From Metabacillus sp. B2-18 (lineage in GTDB: Bacteria > Bacillota > Bacilli > Bacillales > Bacillaceae), in contig NZ_CP088246.1 in NCBI RefSeq assembly GCF_021117275.1, positions 62,001 through 126,000 of the forward strand: DNA of 64,000 nt, given 5' to 3'. Position numbers and translations under genes: made by a program. Below, in pieces: positions 10,327-19,993 of the stretch; positions within the stretch are counted from its first letter, which is position 1, and every line of letters starts with the position of its first letter. Below the pieces are notes generated by a model. It saw nothing but the letters and a program-made list of their open reading frames with translations, made no database searches and was not told where the DNA came from.

Positions 10327-10665
10327 ATGGCTACTGTTGATATAAATTTGAAAACCAAATTTATTCGGGGTTTTGCTGATAAAACAAGGCTTCTAATTTT
10401 GGAATGCATAAAAGATAAGGAAAAAACCGTTTCCGAAATTGTTGAAGAGATTAATGGAAATCAATCTAATGTTTCTCAGCACTTAGCATGTTTAAAAGGG
10501 TGCGGTATTATCGTTGGTCGTCAGCAAGGTAAATACATGTACTATTCGTTAAGAAATAATAAAATGAAACAATTGTTAAATATGTTTGATGAAGTCTTGA
10601 GCATTGTAGAACAGGATATAGAGCAATGTGAAATTAATCCAGCACGGATATCAGATGAAGGGTGA
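10327..10665 (+). CDS. ArsR-family repressor, CmtR-like Cd/Pb sensor
   Basis: Winged-helix ArsR repressor. The recognition helix region reads SNVSQHLACLKGCGII. The two cysteines there correspond to Cys57 and Cys61 of the mycobacterial CmtR cadmium/lead sensor, and a third cysteine near the C-terminus (IEQCEIN) could supply the last ligand. The alpha-3 ELCVCD site of CadC is absent, so this is a different sensor type from the CadC at 5.5 kb. ATG at 10327 has GGAGG at 11-nt spacing; upstream TTG and ATG codons lack a site. It forms an operon with the downstream ATPase (5-base gap). Confidence 0.87.
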   Translation: MATVDINLKTKFIRGFADKTRLLILECIKDKEKTVSEIVEEINGNQSNVSQHLACLKGCGIIVGRQQGKYMYYSLRNNKMKQLLNMFDEVLSIVEQDIEQCEINPARISDEG

Positions 10666-10670
10666 GAGAA

Positions 10671-13301
10671 ATGGCTGAAGAAGAAATTACAAAATCAAAA
10701 ATTTGTTGTTCAGATAATGGATGTTCAGAAACAAAAGAAGTTACCATCCCTCTTACCTTAGAAAATCCTAAAAAGGATTCATGCTACAAAGATGGATCTT
10801 GTGAAATTAATGGAACTACATCGGCTGAAAAAGAAGAAGTGGTTCAGTCATCTTGTTGTAAAGATGACCAATGTCCAAATAATGAAAAAGGACCTGATAT
10901 TCAGGAATACGAAGTTATGAAGACTTCTACGTGCTGTAGTGATAAAGAATGCTATTCTACAGAGGAAAATCCACAACCTTCTACAACTGCAAAATCGTTA
11001 GAGAAACTTGAATACCAAGTCAAAGGAATGGATTGCCCGTCATGCGCAGTAACGATTGAGAAAAGTCTTTCAAAAATTGAGGGAATCGAAAATGTTAAAG
11101 TAAATTATAGTGCAGGAAAAATGCAGGTAGAAACTAGCCTCCCTTCTCTAGGCGATAAAATTGAAAAACAAGTAGAAAAGTTAGGGTTTCAGACTGAAAT
11201 AAATCAACGAAAAAATAATAACGTTCAAATTTTTAAAGTAGAAGGAATGGATTGCGGTGCTTGCGCAGCAACAATCGAAAAACACCTTAGAAAGAATCCA
11301 GCAGTTAAAGAAGTTAGTGTAAACTTTTCAACTGGAAAAATGCAGATAATTCATGAATCGAATAATAATGAGATTATTAAAGAAGTTGAAAGGGCTGGTT
11401 TCAAAGCATCCCCAACCTTAAAGAACAATTCAACTGAAAAAGAAAGTAATAAAGGTGCACCATTAACGACCATTTCCGGTCTTCTGTTAGCATTTGGCTT
11501 TTTTGGATCCTATGCTGATGTTTCACCAATGCTAATTACACTATTATACGCAGCAACTATTGTTATTGGTGGATACAAGCCAGCAAGAAGTGCCTTTTAT
11601 GCGATAAAAAGTCTTTCGTTAGATATGAATGTTTTAATGTCAGTTGCGGCCATTGGAGCAGCACTTATTGGAGAATGGTTTGAAGGTGCTACTGTGGTAT
11701 GGTTATTTGCATTAGGTAATACACTCCAAAATAAATCGATTGAGCGAACAAGAGAATCAATTCGTAGTTTAATGGATCTTGCACCTTCTGAAGCCTTGAT
11801 GAAACTAGGAGATCAATTGATAAGAAAGCCTGTAGAAGAGATATCAGTAGATGATATCATCATCGTTAAACCGGGAGAGAAGATTCCGTTAGATGGAGAT
11901 ATTATTGCTGGTGTTTCAAGTGTTAATCAGGCTCCAATTACAGGTGAGTCTATTCCCGTTGATAAAGAAGTTGGTGATTCGGTATTTGCCGGTACGGTAA
12001 ACGAAAGTGGTTCACTAGAGGTAAAAGTAACGAAATTAGTTGAAGATACAGCTATTGCTAAGATTATTCACCTTGTAGAAGAAGCACAAGAAAAGAAAGC
12101 TCCTACACAAGCCTTTGTTGACCGTTTTGCAAGCGTCTATACGCCAATTGTCTTTGCATTAGCGTTACTCATAATGATAGTACCCCCATTATTAGGTTTC
12201 GGAACATGGGCTGAGTGGGCTTATAAAGGATTAGCGCTATTGGTTGTCGCTTGTCCATGTGCCTTAGTGATATCAACCCCTGTAGCTATCGTTTCAGCAA
12301 TTGGAAATGCAGCAAAAAATGGTGTTTTAATCAAAGGTGGTACATTCTTAGAGAAAGCAGGAGCTATTAATGCCATTGCATTCGATAAGACGGGAACCTT
12401 AACCGAAGGTAAACCAAGGGTTTCACAAATTATTCCTCTAAAGGGGAGTGAAAATGAATTACTTGCCATTGCCCGTACTATTGAGGAACATTCGAATCAC
12501 CCTATTGCAAAAGCGATAACAGCTTATGCAGATGAAAAAGATATACAAGTGATGAAAGGTGATTCCTTTAGAGCAATCGTAGGTAAAGGTGCCCAAGCGA
12601 CTATAAACGGTACCGAATATTTTGCTGGAAACCCTAAATTATACTATGATTTCAATTTATCTCTTACGGGGATTGAAGAAGAAATTAAACGATTACAGCA
12701 AGAAGGAAATACTCTTGTTCTTGTTGGTACTCGTTCAGAAGTTTTAGGAGTCATTGCCGTTTCAGATGCAATTCGAAATATCACTGTTAAAGCCATTGAG
12801 AAATTGAAACAAGTTGGCGTAAAAGAAATGGTGATGTTAACCGGAGACAATGAAGGAACTGCGAAAAAAATCGCTTCACAAACGGGAGTTGATCGTTATT
12901 TTGCAGAATTGTTACCTGAAGATAAAGTAACGGCTGTACAAAAACTTCAACAAGAAGGAAAACGTGTAGCCATGGTTGGTGATGGTATTAATGATGCACC
13001 AGCCCTCGCAACAGCAGACTTAGGGATAGCTATGGGGGGAGCCGGTACGGATACTGCCATGGAAACAGCTGATATTGTGTTAATGGCCGATAATTTAGAA
13101 AAACTCCCTCATACGATTCGACTAAGTAGAAAAGCCTTGACGATTATTAAGCAAAATGTATGGTTTTCTCTTCTTACAAAGTTTATTGCGTTACTTTTAA
13201 TCTTCCCTGGGTACCTCACTCTATGGATGGCGGTTCTAAGTGATACAGGAGCAGCTTTGATTGTTATTTTAAATAGCATGAGACTATTAAGACAGAAATA
13301 A
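10671..13301 (+). CDS. cadA: CadA-type heavy-metal P1B-ATPase with cysteine-rich N-terminal extension
   Basis: ATP-driven exporter of Cd/Zn/Pb-type cations across the cytoplasmic membrane. Two heavy-metal-associated domains carry GMDCPSC (about 122) and GMDCGAC (about 195). Membrane metal-site motif CPC lies near 529, the phosphorylation motif DKTGT near 575, and GDGIND near 773. Before the first HMA domain, residues 1-100 carry four short clusters (CCSDNGC, CYKDGSC, CCKDDQC, CCSDKEC), an unusual extra metal-binding tail. At about 876 residues it is longer than the roughly 700-800 of common CadA proteins. ATG at 10671 is preferred over GTG at 10662. It is co-transcribed with the CmtR-like repressor and ends in a strong terminator. 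Confidence 0.92.
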   Translation: MAEEEITKSKICCSDNGCSETKEVTIPLTLENPKKDSCYKDGSCEINGTTSAEKEEVVQSSCCKDDQCPNNEKGPDIQEYEVMKTSTCCSDKECYSTEENPQPSTTAKSLEKLEYQVKGMDCPSCAVTIEKSLSKIEGIENVKVNYSAGKMQVETSLPSLGDKIEKQVEKLGFQTEINQRKNNNVQIFKVEGMDCGACAATIEKHLRKNPAVKEVSVNFSTGKMQIIHESNNNEIIKEVERAGFKASPTLKNNSTEKESNKGAPLTTISGLLLAFGFFGSYADVSPMLITLLYAATIVIGGYKPARSAFYAIKSLSLDMNVLMSVAAIGAALIGEWFEGATVVWLFALGNTLQNKSIERTRESIRSLMDLAPSEALMKLGDQLIRKPVEEISVDDIIIVKPGEKIPLDGDIIAGVSSVNQAPITGESIPVDKEVGDSVFAGTVNESGSLEVKVTKLVEDTAIAKIIHLVEEAQEKKAPTQAFVDRFASVYTPIVFALALLIMIVPPLLGFGTWAEWAYKGLALLVVACPCALVISTPVAIVSAIGNAAKNGVLIKGGTFLEKAGAINAIAFDKTGTLTEGKPRVSQIIPLKGSENELLAIARTIEEHSNHPIAKAITAYADEKDIQVMKGDSFRAIVGKGAQATINGTEYFAGNPKLYYDFNLSLTGIEEEIKRLQQEGNTLVLVGTRSEVLGVIAVSDAIRNITVKAIEKLKQVGVKEMVMLTGDNEGTAKKIASQTGVDRYFAELLPEDKVTAVQKLQQEGKRVAMVGDGINDAPALATADLGIAMGGAGTDTAMETADIVLMADNLEKLPHTIRLSRKALTIIKQNVWFSLLTKFIALLLIFPGYLTLWMAVLSDTGAALIVILNSMRLLRQK

Positions 13302-13303
13302 CC

Positions 13304-13332
13304 AGATAGGGAGTGTAATCCCTATCTTTTTT
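13304..13332 (+). terminator. Rho-independent terminator after cadA
   Basis: Arms AGATAGGGA and TCCCTATCT around a 6-nt loop, followed by a T run. Confidence 0.85.
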
Positions 13333-13751
13333 ATAATGAGATACCATACAAATTAAAGGTTTCTAATTTTTGTTTAAGAAAAGTGATTTTCTGGGGATAT
13401 ATTCATTTATTATCATTGTCCAATAACTTAATTTACTTCATATCAATTTACTAAGATGGTTGTTGGTTATTTTTAGAGAAAATAAGGTACTTGAGGCACA
13501 ACTAATTCTGAAGTAGCTGGAGGTTTTTATTTGACTATAAATAAGATATTAATGTTTTACTTTTGTTGATTATTGGAGCGTTTTTGGGAGTTAAAGGAAT
13601 GTGTTGAGTTCAAAGAACAATATGCATTCATCTTTTTATTTTGAAAAACAAGATTAAAGTTAAAATTTTAATTTACCAAGAAGCTGTTTGCTTTAAATGT
13701 GCATGGGGTATACAAAAAGACATATTTATACGAGTTGGGAACCAATATTAA

Positions 13752-13967
13752 AGAAGCTCATTCGGTTCACTAAGAGATTGTCTTTATTATTTTACAATTG
13801 TCTCAAGTTTTGCACAAAAAGGCAGTCAGTTTTGTGGTGAGCTTTGTGAAGCTTGTGGGGATGTTTGTATGTCTAGTGCAGGACTCTATGAATGTATTAG
13901 CGAAAGTGCAAAACAATGTGCTAAGGTATGTCTATGTTGTGCAGAAGCTTTAACTAGAAAAAACTAG
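13752..13967 (+). pseudogene. Remnant of a cysteine-rich four-helix copper-binding protein (DUF326/Csp-like)
   Basis: An open frame without a start codon encodes about 71 residues with regularly spaced cysteines: FCGELCEACGDVC, then YECISES, CAKVCLCCAEAL. This matches the C-terminal half of the four-helix-bundle copper-storage (DUF326, YhjQ-like) family. The N-terminal half is missing; a stop lies in frame directly upstream. It stands between two metal-export genes, so it was probably part of the metal-resistance set. Confidence 0.65.
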
Positions 13968-13970
13968 CTA

Positions 13971-13992
13971 GCCTAAATAATACGATTTAGGC
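13971..13992. repeat. Inverted repeat after the cysteine-rich remnant
   Basis: Arms GCCTAAAT and ATTTAGGC lie just after the stop at 13967, with no strong T run. It may be a weak terminator. Confidence 0.4.
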
Positions 13993-14219
13993 CGTTTATC
14001 TCTTGAATAATTAAGTCAAATAAATCAAATTATTGGCGACAATCCCCCCTCTATTCCCATTTATAGTAAATTAAAAATACATAATTAGATTTCAAAAGGT
14101 TATTTAACTTTTTAAAATATTTCATATATTTTCTTAATAGATTTTATATTATTTTCTAAAATATCAACATTACTTATATATAACATTATAACTCAATTTA
14201 TAGGACTTTGAATACTTTC

Positions 14220-15092
14220 CTAGTTTTTATAATAATATGGCTCAATATGTATGTGTACGCTTTTTATATTGTACCTGTCTCGAAGGTTTTGTTCAATTTT
14301 GTCGCTTATATTATGGCTTTCAATAACTGTGAGAGTTGATTTAACGTAGACAATTGCATCTACAGTAGTTTGACTACCGTATACCCGAGCCTTTATATCC
14401 TTAACGAACTTTACTCCAGGTGTATTTTTAATTAGTTCTTCTATCTCTTTTAGCTTCTCAGCATCGTAGCCGTCTGTTAGCTCATGAACTGCTTCCTTAA
14501 AAATGTCCCAAGCAGTATGACAAATAATAAAACCAACTATTGCAGCTGTAACAGAATCTAGAAAGACCCACCCTAAATATGCCCCAACAATTCCAATAAA
14601 TGCACCGAAACTAACTAAAGCATCTGAACGGTTATCCTGAGCAGTTGCATAAAGTGCCTTACTTTCATGCTCTATGGACAATTTTCTGTTGTATCTATAT
14701 ACTAAGTACATAAATACAGCACTCAATAAAGCGATAAATCCAGTAAATAATTCTGGTTTATTATCTGTGGGTGAGAAATAATTGTTAAAAGCTTCTATAA
14801 CAACCTGTAGTCCCACCATAAAAATAATTATAGCAGCTATTAGTGAGGAGATTGTTTCTGCTTTTGTATGACCATATTTATGATTCTCATCCGCAGGCTT
14901 TTGTGCAAACCTTAAACCAATTAAAACAGTTGCTGATGCTATAATATCCGTTAAATTGTTTAACCCATCAGCTTTTAATGCGTTTGAATTCCCAGTATAA
15001 CCTGCGATTAATTTAATTCCTGACAGAATGATATAAGCTAAAATACTTATCCATACGCCTCTTTCAGCTTTCTTTAAATTATTATCGATCAT
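14220..15092 (-). CDS. Cation diffusion facilitator exporter (MneS/YeaB-like)
   Basis: Membrane cation/proton antiporter of the CDF family. It has six predicted helices, with a metal site of the manganese/iron-type clade (DGLNNLTDIIAS in helix 2, DNRSDALVS in helix 5), unlike the HxxxD sites of zinc-type CDFs elsewhere in this window. The C-terminal cytoplasmic domain ends in SVHIHIEP. At 290 residues it matches B. subtilis MneS/YeaB, a manganese exporter; Mn specificity is inferred from the motif. It stands alone in a leftward unit. Confidence 0.85.
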   Translation of the reverse strand: MIDNNLKKAERGVWISILAYIILSGIKLIAGYTGNSNALKADGLNNLTDIIASATVLIGLRFAQKPADENHKYGHTKAETISSLIAAIIIFMVGLQVVIEAFNNYFSPTDNKPELFTGFIALLSAVFMYLVYRYNRKLSIEHESKALYATAQDNRSDALVSFGAFIGIVGAYLGWVFLDSVTAAIVGFIICHTAWDIFKEAVHELTDGYDAEKLKEIEELIKNTPGVKFVKDIKARVYGSQTTVDAIVYVKSTLTVIESHNISDKIEQNLRDRYNIKSVHIHIEPYYYKN

Positions 15093-15671
15093 GTTATCCC
15101 CCTATTAAGGCTTCATTAAAAATTATACAGGCTATATATAGTAATTAACTTATTCAGGTATTTTTATAAAGTATAATTAAATTCAAATTAAATTTCAAAA
15201 ATTCATGACATATGCAATGTCAGTAATATGTGGGACATTGCGTTGTTAAATACTTTTTAACTTTATAGGTAGTCTAATTGCACTTCATATCTAAACTACC
15301 TATTTTACTGCATTTTTAAATTTTGCACTTGAAAACCGAACCTGTTACTAAATAGACAGCTATTTTAAAAATTTCTTATATTTATCATCAGTCTTAGATC
15401 AAGCACTTCCCTTTTTTAACAATAGAGAATTAATTGAGTGTCATTTTCTAAATAAACACTACATTTTACCCCCGGTCACCGTTTTCTTTATAACATATAC
15501 AGAACTGTCATATTATTACTATGGTTTGTAAATACTCCACAGACACGTTTTTCAAGCAACGCTTTATTTATAAATAAAAGCATGGAAGATCATTTAATTA
15601 GTTAGGCTCCACATAGACATGGACGTCATAAACACCGTGATCATTCTTATGTCTTTTTCGTTAGTAAAATA
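15093..15671. other. Intergenic region upstream of the CDF gene
   Basis: Contains the presumed leftward promoter region of the CDF gene. A short histidine-rich plus-strand reading (PHRHGRHKHRDH near 15610-15645) is interrupted by stops and is probably a relic. Nothing else was seen. Confidence 0.35.
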
Positions 15672-15716
15672 AAAAGGTTAGTGGAACTTTCAATCTAGAT
15701 GTCCCACTAACCTTTT
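15672..15716. terminator. Terminator of the second CadA-type gene
   Basis: Arms AAAAGGTTAGTGG and CCACTAACCTTTT are perfect 13-bp inverted repeats with A/T tracts outside, downstream of the leftward ATPase gene. Confidence 0.8.
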
Positions 15717-15770
15717 ATTAATATTACAGATAAAAATTAAAAACCTTAATACTCATATGAAAGTCTTCAA

Positions 15771-17867
15771 TTACTTCCTATCTTCAATCATTATCGTTAG
15801 GCTTATTAAGGTTACTAATATTGTTGCACCCATATCTGAAAGAATTGCAATCCATAATGTAAGCAGACCTGGAATCGTTAACAGTAAAGCAATTAGTTTG
15901 AGTCCTAAGGCTAATGTTATATTTAATTTAATAATTTTATTAACCTTTTTTGCAATTCTTACTGCGGATGGAAGTTTCCCTAGATGATCCTGCATTAATA
16001 CAATATCAGCCGTTTCAATCGCACTATCTGTCCCTTTCCCCATTGCAATCCCCAGATCAGCTGTTGCTAGGGCGGGAGCATCATTAATACCATCTCCTAT
16101 CATAGCAACTTTACCACTTTTAGTTAGTTCTTTTATTTTAGTAACTTTTTCATCAGGTAAAAGACTCGCATAATATTTTGTTAGGCCTATTTGCTTTGCT
16201 ACTTTTTCTGCAGTCTTGGTATGGTCCCCTGTTAACATAACAGTATTTTTAATTCCTGCTAAATAAAGTTCTCCTATAATATCCTTACTTTCTTGTCTAA
16301 TTTCATCTATAATCCCAAATAACCCTAACACTTTTTCATTATTTGCAACTATCACAAGTGTATACCCATCATTTTTTAGTGAACTAATATTTTCTGATAC
16401 TTCAGCAGGGAGAATAAAGTTAATACTTTTTTCATTACCTACTTTATATTCAACCCCATTAATGACTGCTGCTACACCTTGCCCAGAAATAGTATTGATT
16501 TCTTCTGGATCAGTATAAGAAACATTTAAATCACTTAACTTATCCATTATGGCATTTGCTATCGGATGAGAAGAAGACTTCTCTATAGATCCTGCAATAT
16601 GAAAAAATTCCCCTTCGTCATATACAACCGTTTTTTCTACATAAGGATGACCTTTCGTTAAGGTACCAGTCTTATCAAATGCTATCGTATCAATTTTCCC
16701 AAGTTGTTCAAGAAAAACTCCACCCTTCACAAGGATTCCGTTCTTGGCATTGTGAGCTATACCAGAAACAATTGCAATCGGGGAAGATAAAATTAAGGCA
16801 CATGGACAGCCTACAATCAGAACAGCTAAACCCTGGTAGAACCATGATCCCCAGTCCCCATTAAATAAAAGTGGTGGTACTAGCATTACTAATGCTGAAA
16901 TCACCATGATAATTGGTGTATAATATTTTGCAAAACGATTTATAAATTGTTCTGTAGGTGTTTTTGTTTCTTGAGCTTCTTCTACCAAATGTAGTATCTT
17001 AGCCAAAGAAGAATCCTTATATTCTTTCGTTATTCTTACTTTTAAAACACCTTCATTATTAATGCTTCCACCAAAAACTTTTTCATTCGTTTCTTTTTCA
17101 ACCGGCATTGATTCTCCGGTAATAGCTGCTTCATTTACTGAACTTTTACCTGATTCAACGATCCCATCCGAAGGAATCTTTTGTCCAGATTTAACAAGGA
17201 CCAAGTTACCTTCTTTAAGCGTATCAATTGCCACGATTCGCTCTTGACCATTATCGATCAAGGTCGCTTCTTTAGGAGCTACCTTTAGTAGTTCTTCCAT
17301 TGATTTTCTAGCTTTTTCCATTCCTAATCCTTCAAGTAGTTCATTTACTCCAAATAGAATAGCTACTAACGTTCCTTCTTTCCATTCTCCAATTGAGAAT
17401 GCACCTACTAAGGCAATCGTCATTAATGTATCAATATTAAATTTTAATTTGAAAAGATTTTTTGCACCTTTTATAAAGGTAGGATATCCACTGGCAGCTG
17501 CAGCAACCAAATACATGATAATAGGCACGATATTATCAAGTTGGGTATCGGCATAAATAGCTGCTAAGAAAATAAATGTTGACGAGGCAAGTAACATTAT
17601 CATACGCTTACTATTTGTGTGGGAATGATCATGACCGTGATTATGACCAGAACTTGAGTTTTCATGATGGTTTTCTCTTAAGATAACCGCTCCATCAGAG
17701 GATAATATTTTCTCAACTTTTTGGATATCAACTTGATCATTTAAAATAAGTTTGCTGCTATTGTATAGAATTCTTGAGCCTTGGCCACCCTCCAATTTAT
17801 TTATTTCATCCTCCATTTCCCTTGCACAGTTTCCACAAGAGAGACCTTTTAGTTTATGTTCGGACAT
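15771..17867 (-). CDS. Heavy-metal P1B-ATPase (CadA/ZosA-type, histidine-rich linker)
   Basis: Second metal-exporting P-type ATPase. One N-terminal HMA-like domain carries GLSCGNC (8-14), followed by a histidine-rich linker (HNHGHDHSH, about 74-82). Then come the CPC membrane motif, DKTGT phosphorylation site, TGES and GDGIND. The CPC-plus-histidine arrangement fits the Zn/Cd/Co subgroup (CadA, ZosA, ZntA). At 698 residues it is full length. The start has AAGGAGG at good spacing. It is distinct from the 876-residue CadA at 10.7 kb and has no adjacent regulator; the upstream region lacks an obvious CadC or CzrA palindrome. Confidence 0.9.
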   Translation of the reverse strand: MSEHKLKGLSCGNCAREMEDEINKLEGGQGSRILYNSSKLILNDQVDIQKVEKILSSDGAVILRENHHENSSSGHNHGHDHSHTNSKRMIMLLASSTFIFLAAIYADTQLDNIVPIIMYLVAAAASGYPTFIKGAKNLFKLKFNIDTLMTIALVGAFSIGEWKEGTLVAILFGVNELLEGLGMEKARKSMEELLKVAPKEATLIDNGQERIVAIDTLKEGNLVLVKSGQKIPSDGIVESGKSSVNEAAITGESMPVEKETNEKVFGGSINNEGVLKVRITKEYKDSSLAKILHLVEEAQETKTPTEQFINRFAKYYTPIIMVISALVMLVPPLLFNGDWGSWFYQGLAVLIVGCPCALILSSPIAIVSGIAHNAKNGILVKGGVFLEQLGKIDTIAFDKTGTLTKGHPYVEKTVVYDEGEFFHIAGSIEKSSSHPIANAIMDKLSDLNVSYTDPEEINTISGQGVAAVINGVEYKVGNEKSINFILPAEVSENISSLKNDGYTLVIVANNEKVLGLFGIIDEIRQESKDIIGELYLAGIKNTVMLTGDHTKTAEKVAKQIGLTKYYASLLPDEKVTKIKELTKSGKVAMIGDGINDAPALATADLGIAMGKGTDSAIETADIVLMQDHLGKLPSAVRIAKKVNKIIKLNITLALGLKLIALLLTIPGLLTLWIAILSDMGATILVTLISLTIMIEDRK

Positions 17868-18429
17868 TAAAGTTCCTCCTTACCAGCCTTGTTCATTATA
17901 GTTTTCTACCTGATGACTATGTTATGACCATTAATTATTCAAGGTTTACTATCAGAATAGATATAAATTAAGGTATTTCAGATTATTATCACCCTAACCA
18001 GTTCTAATCCAATATATGATAATGTGTTCATGTATTATAAATTAATAATAAAAAAATATTCCGTTTGTGTCAAACAGAATATACACAATGGTACCTACCT
18101 TAAAAGGAGAAATGGTGAATCCTAGGGGTCTTCAGGAGAACTTAGTAAAGCACCTACTTAAAGAGAACGTATTGTTCACATAGATTATTTATCTATAATA
18201 AGCATAGGTTTACCTAGTGTAGCGTGCTAACATGTTTGTCAGACCTCCCAGGTATGCATTTGCTGCCATTATTTCCGCTTCATACCCTACTGTGACTGCT
18301 AGAATAAAGTATACAAGTTTTGCTTGATTTGATGAAACACTTATTTACCCAAATATACCAGCAATGAATATTACTCCTCCCCTGTAAAATGAATAATAGT
18401 TTCATTACTTACAGTGGGGGTCAGAAAAG
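17868..18429. other. Intergenic region between the second ATPase and IS21 element 1
   Basis: A minus-strand stretch near 18220-18350 translates into broken hydrophobic pieces (AKLVYFILAVTVGYEAEI), perhaps a transporter remnant. Near 18066-18092 a segment resembles the outer end of the IS21 element at 20770-20790. An imperfect hairpin (CCCCTGTAA...TTACAGTGGGG) lies just before istA. Confidence 0.35.
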
Positions 18430-19992
18430 GTGGATAAGTGGGAAATGTACATGGAAATAAGACAATTATTAAAACAAGGATTTAGTCAAACTAAAATAGC
18501 TGAAAAGTTAGGGATTTCAAGGTCAACAGTTTACAGACATTTGAAGAAATCACCTTCGGAGATGGCTGATTGGGTAGAATCTCTTAAGAATAAAAAGAGA
18601 ATACTAGATCCCAATAAAGAGCTGATACTATCTTGGTTGAGGATGCATCCGGATATGTCAGCTGCACAAGTGTATGATTGGCTTCTGGAGAAATATGAAG
18701 ATATAAATATTGGGGAGAGTACAGTTAGAAGTTATGTAAAGGATCTTAGAGAAGAATACCAGATAAAAAAAGAAACGTCTCCTCGAATGTATGAGGCAAT
18801 CCCCGATCCCCCGATGGGCGAACAAATGCAGGTAGACTTCGGACATACAAGGCAACAGACAGCTGATAATAAGGAGATTAAGCTAACCTTTATAGCCTTT
18901 GTCCTCTCCCACTCTAGACAAAAATATAAAGAGTGGTTGGATAGACCTTTTACAACACAGGATGTAATTAGAGCGCATGAGAATGCATTCAAGTGGTACG
19001 GTGGAATGACCAATGAGATTGTGTATGATCAAGATAGTTTAATTGTAGTTAGTGAAAATGGTGGAGATTTAATTTTAACAAAAGAGTTTCAAAATTATAG
19101 GGAATCTAGGGGTTTGAACCTTCGTGTTTGTCGCAAAGCTGACCCAGAAAGTAAAGGAAGAATAGAAAATGTTGTAGGATTCATAAAACAAAACTTTGCC
19201 AAACATAGAGTATTCCATAACATTGATTCCTGGAACGAACAAGGTTGGGAATGGCTAAACAGAACTGGGAACTTTAAGGTACACAACACAACAAAAAAAA
19301 GACCGTTTGAAGTGTTTCTCCTCGAAAAGCAACACTTAAAGCCGGTCTCCAAAAAAATAGATATTCAAAATAACTATGATACAAGTATAGCAAGGTGTGT
19401 CCATAAGGACAATACAATTCGTTTCGGTTCAAATCGGTACTCTCTTCCACTTGGCACATACAACAAATTGGATAAAGTATGTATCAAGGAAACGGAGAAT
19501 AAAGAACTGATTATTTATATCCCTGATACTGGCGAAATCATTGCAAAACATATGATTCCAAATGGCAAAGGCCAATTAGTAAAAGATAGAAAACATAGTA
19601 GAGACCGTACAAAAGGAGTCGAAGCATATATTAGCACAGTGGCCGAGGAATTTGAAGATAAAGAACGAGCCTATCAATATTTAGAGAAGGTTAGAGAGAA
19701 AAATCCTCGTTACATTAAAGACCAACTGCAAATTATCTTGCGTGAAGCAAAAGAAAGCAATAGCGAAGTACTAACCAAGGCGTTAGCAGAGTGCGTAAAA
19801 AGGAAACTATTTAGTGCAACAGATTTTAGCGATATCGTTGCATATGTGAAACGTCAACGCCAGATAAATGAAACAGTTATAGAAAACAAAATAGAAATCA
19901 AACCTTTGAACAAGCTGTCTGAATGGGTTTTAGAAACAGATGCACACAAAAGAAAAGTAGATTCTTACACGGTGTTAATGGAGGTAAAATAA
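18430..19992 (+). CDS. istA: IS21-family transposase IstA
   Basis: Transposase of about 520 residues. An N-terminal helix-turn-helix (GFSQTKIAEKLGISRSTVYR) is followed by the DDE integrase core with QVDFGH at about 137, a second acidic residue near VYDQDSL, and the glutamate in ESKGRIENVVG. The C-terminal beta-barrel region is intact. The frame opens with GTG at 18430, overlapped by the AAAAGGTGG site, so the ATG at 18445 may be the true start. Intact and probably active. Confidence 0.93.
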   Translation: MDKWEMYMEIRQLLKQGFSQTKIAEKLGISRSTVYRHLKKSPSEMADWVESLKNKKRILDPNKELILSWLRMHPDMSAAQVYDWLLEKYEDINIGESTVRSYVKDLREEYQIKKETSPRMYEAIPDPPMGEQMQVDFGHTRQQTADNKEIKLTFIAFVLSHSRQKYKEWLDRPFTTQDVIRAHENAFKWYGGMTNEIVYDQDSLIVVSENGGDLILTKEFQNYRESRGLNLRVCRKADPESKGRIENVVGFIKQNFAKHRVFHNIDSWNEQGWEWLNRTGNFKVHNTTKKRPFEVFLLEKQHLKPVSKKIDIQNNYDTSIARCVHKDNTIRFGSNRYSLPLGTYNKLDKVCIKETENKELIIYIPDTGEIIAKHMIPNGKGQLVKDRKHSRDRTKGVEAYISTVAEEFEDKERAYQYLEKVREKNPRYIKDQLQIILREAKESNSEVLTKALAECVKRKLFSATDFSDIVAYVKRQRQINETVIENKIEIKPLNKLSEWVLETDAHKRKVDSYTVLMEVK

Positions 19993-19993
19993 G

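Noticed and set aside
12221..12469. Antisense open frame inside cadA.
   Set aside because: It is a shadow of the coding frame with no ribosome site and no family features.
15600..15670. Histidine-rich plus-strand peptide reading (HRHGRHKHRDH).
   Set aside because: Stop codons interrupt it and there is no ribosome site; at most a relic.
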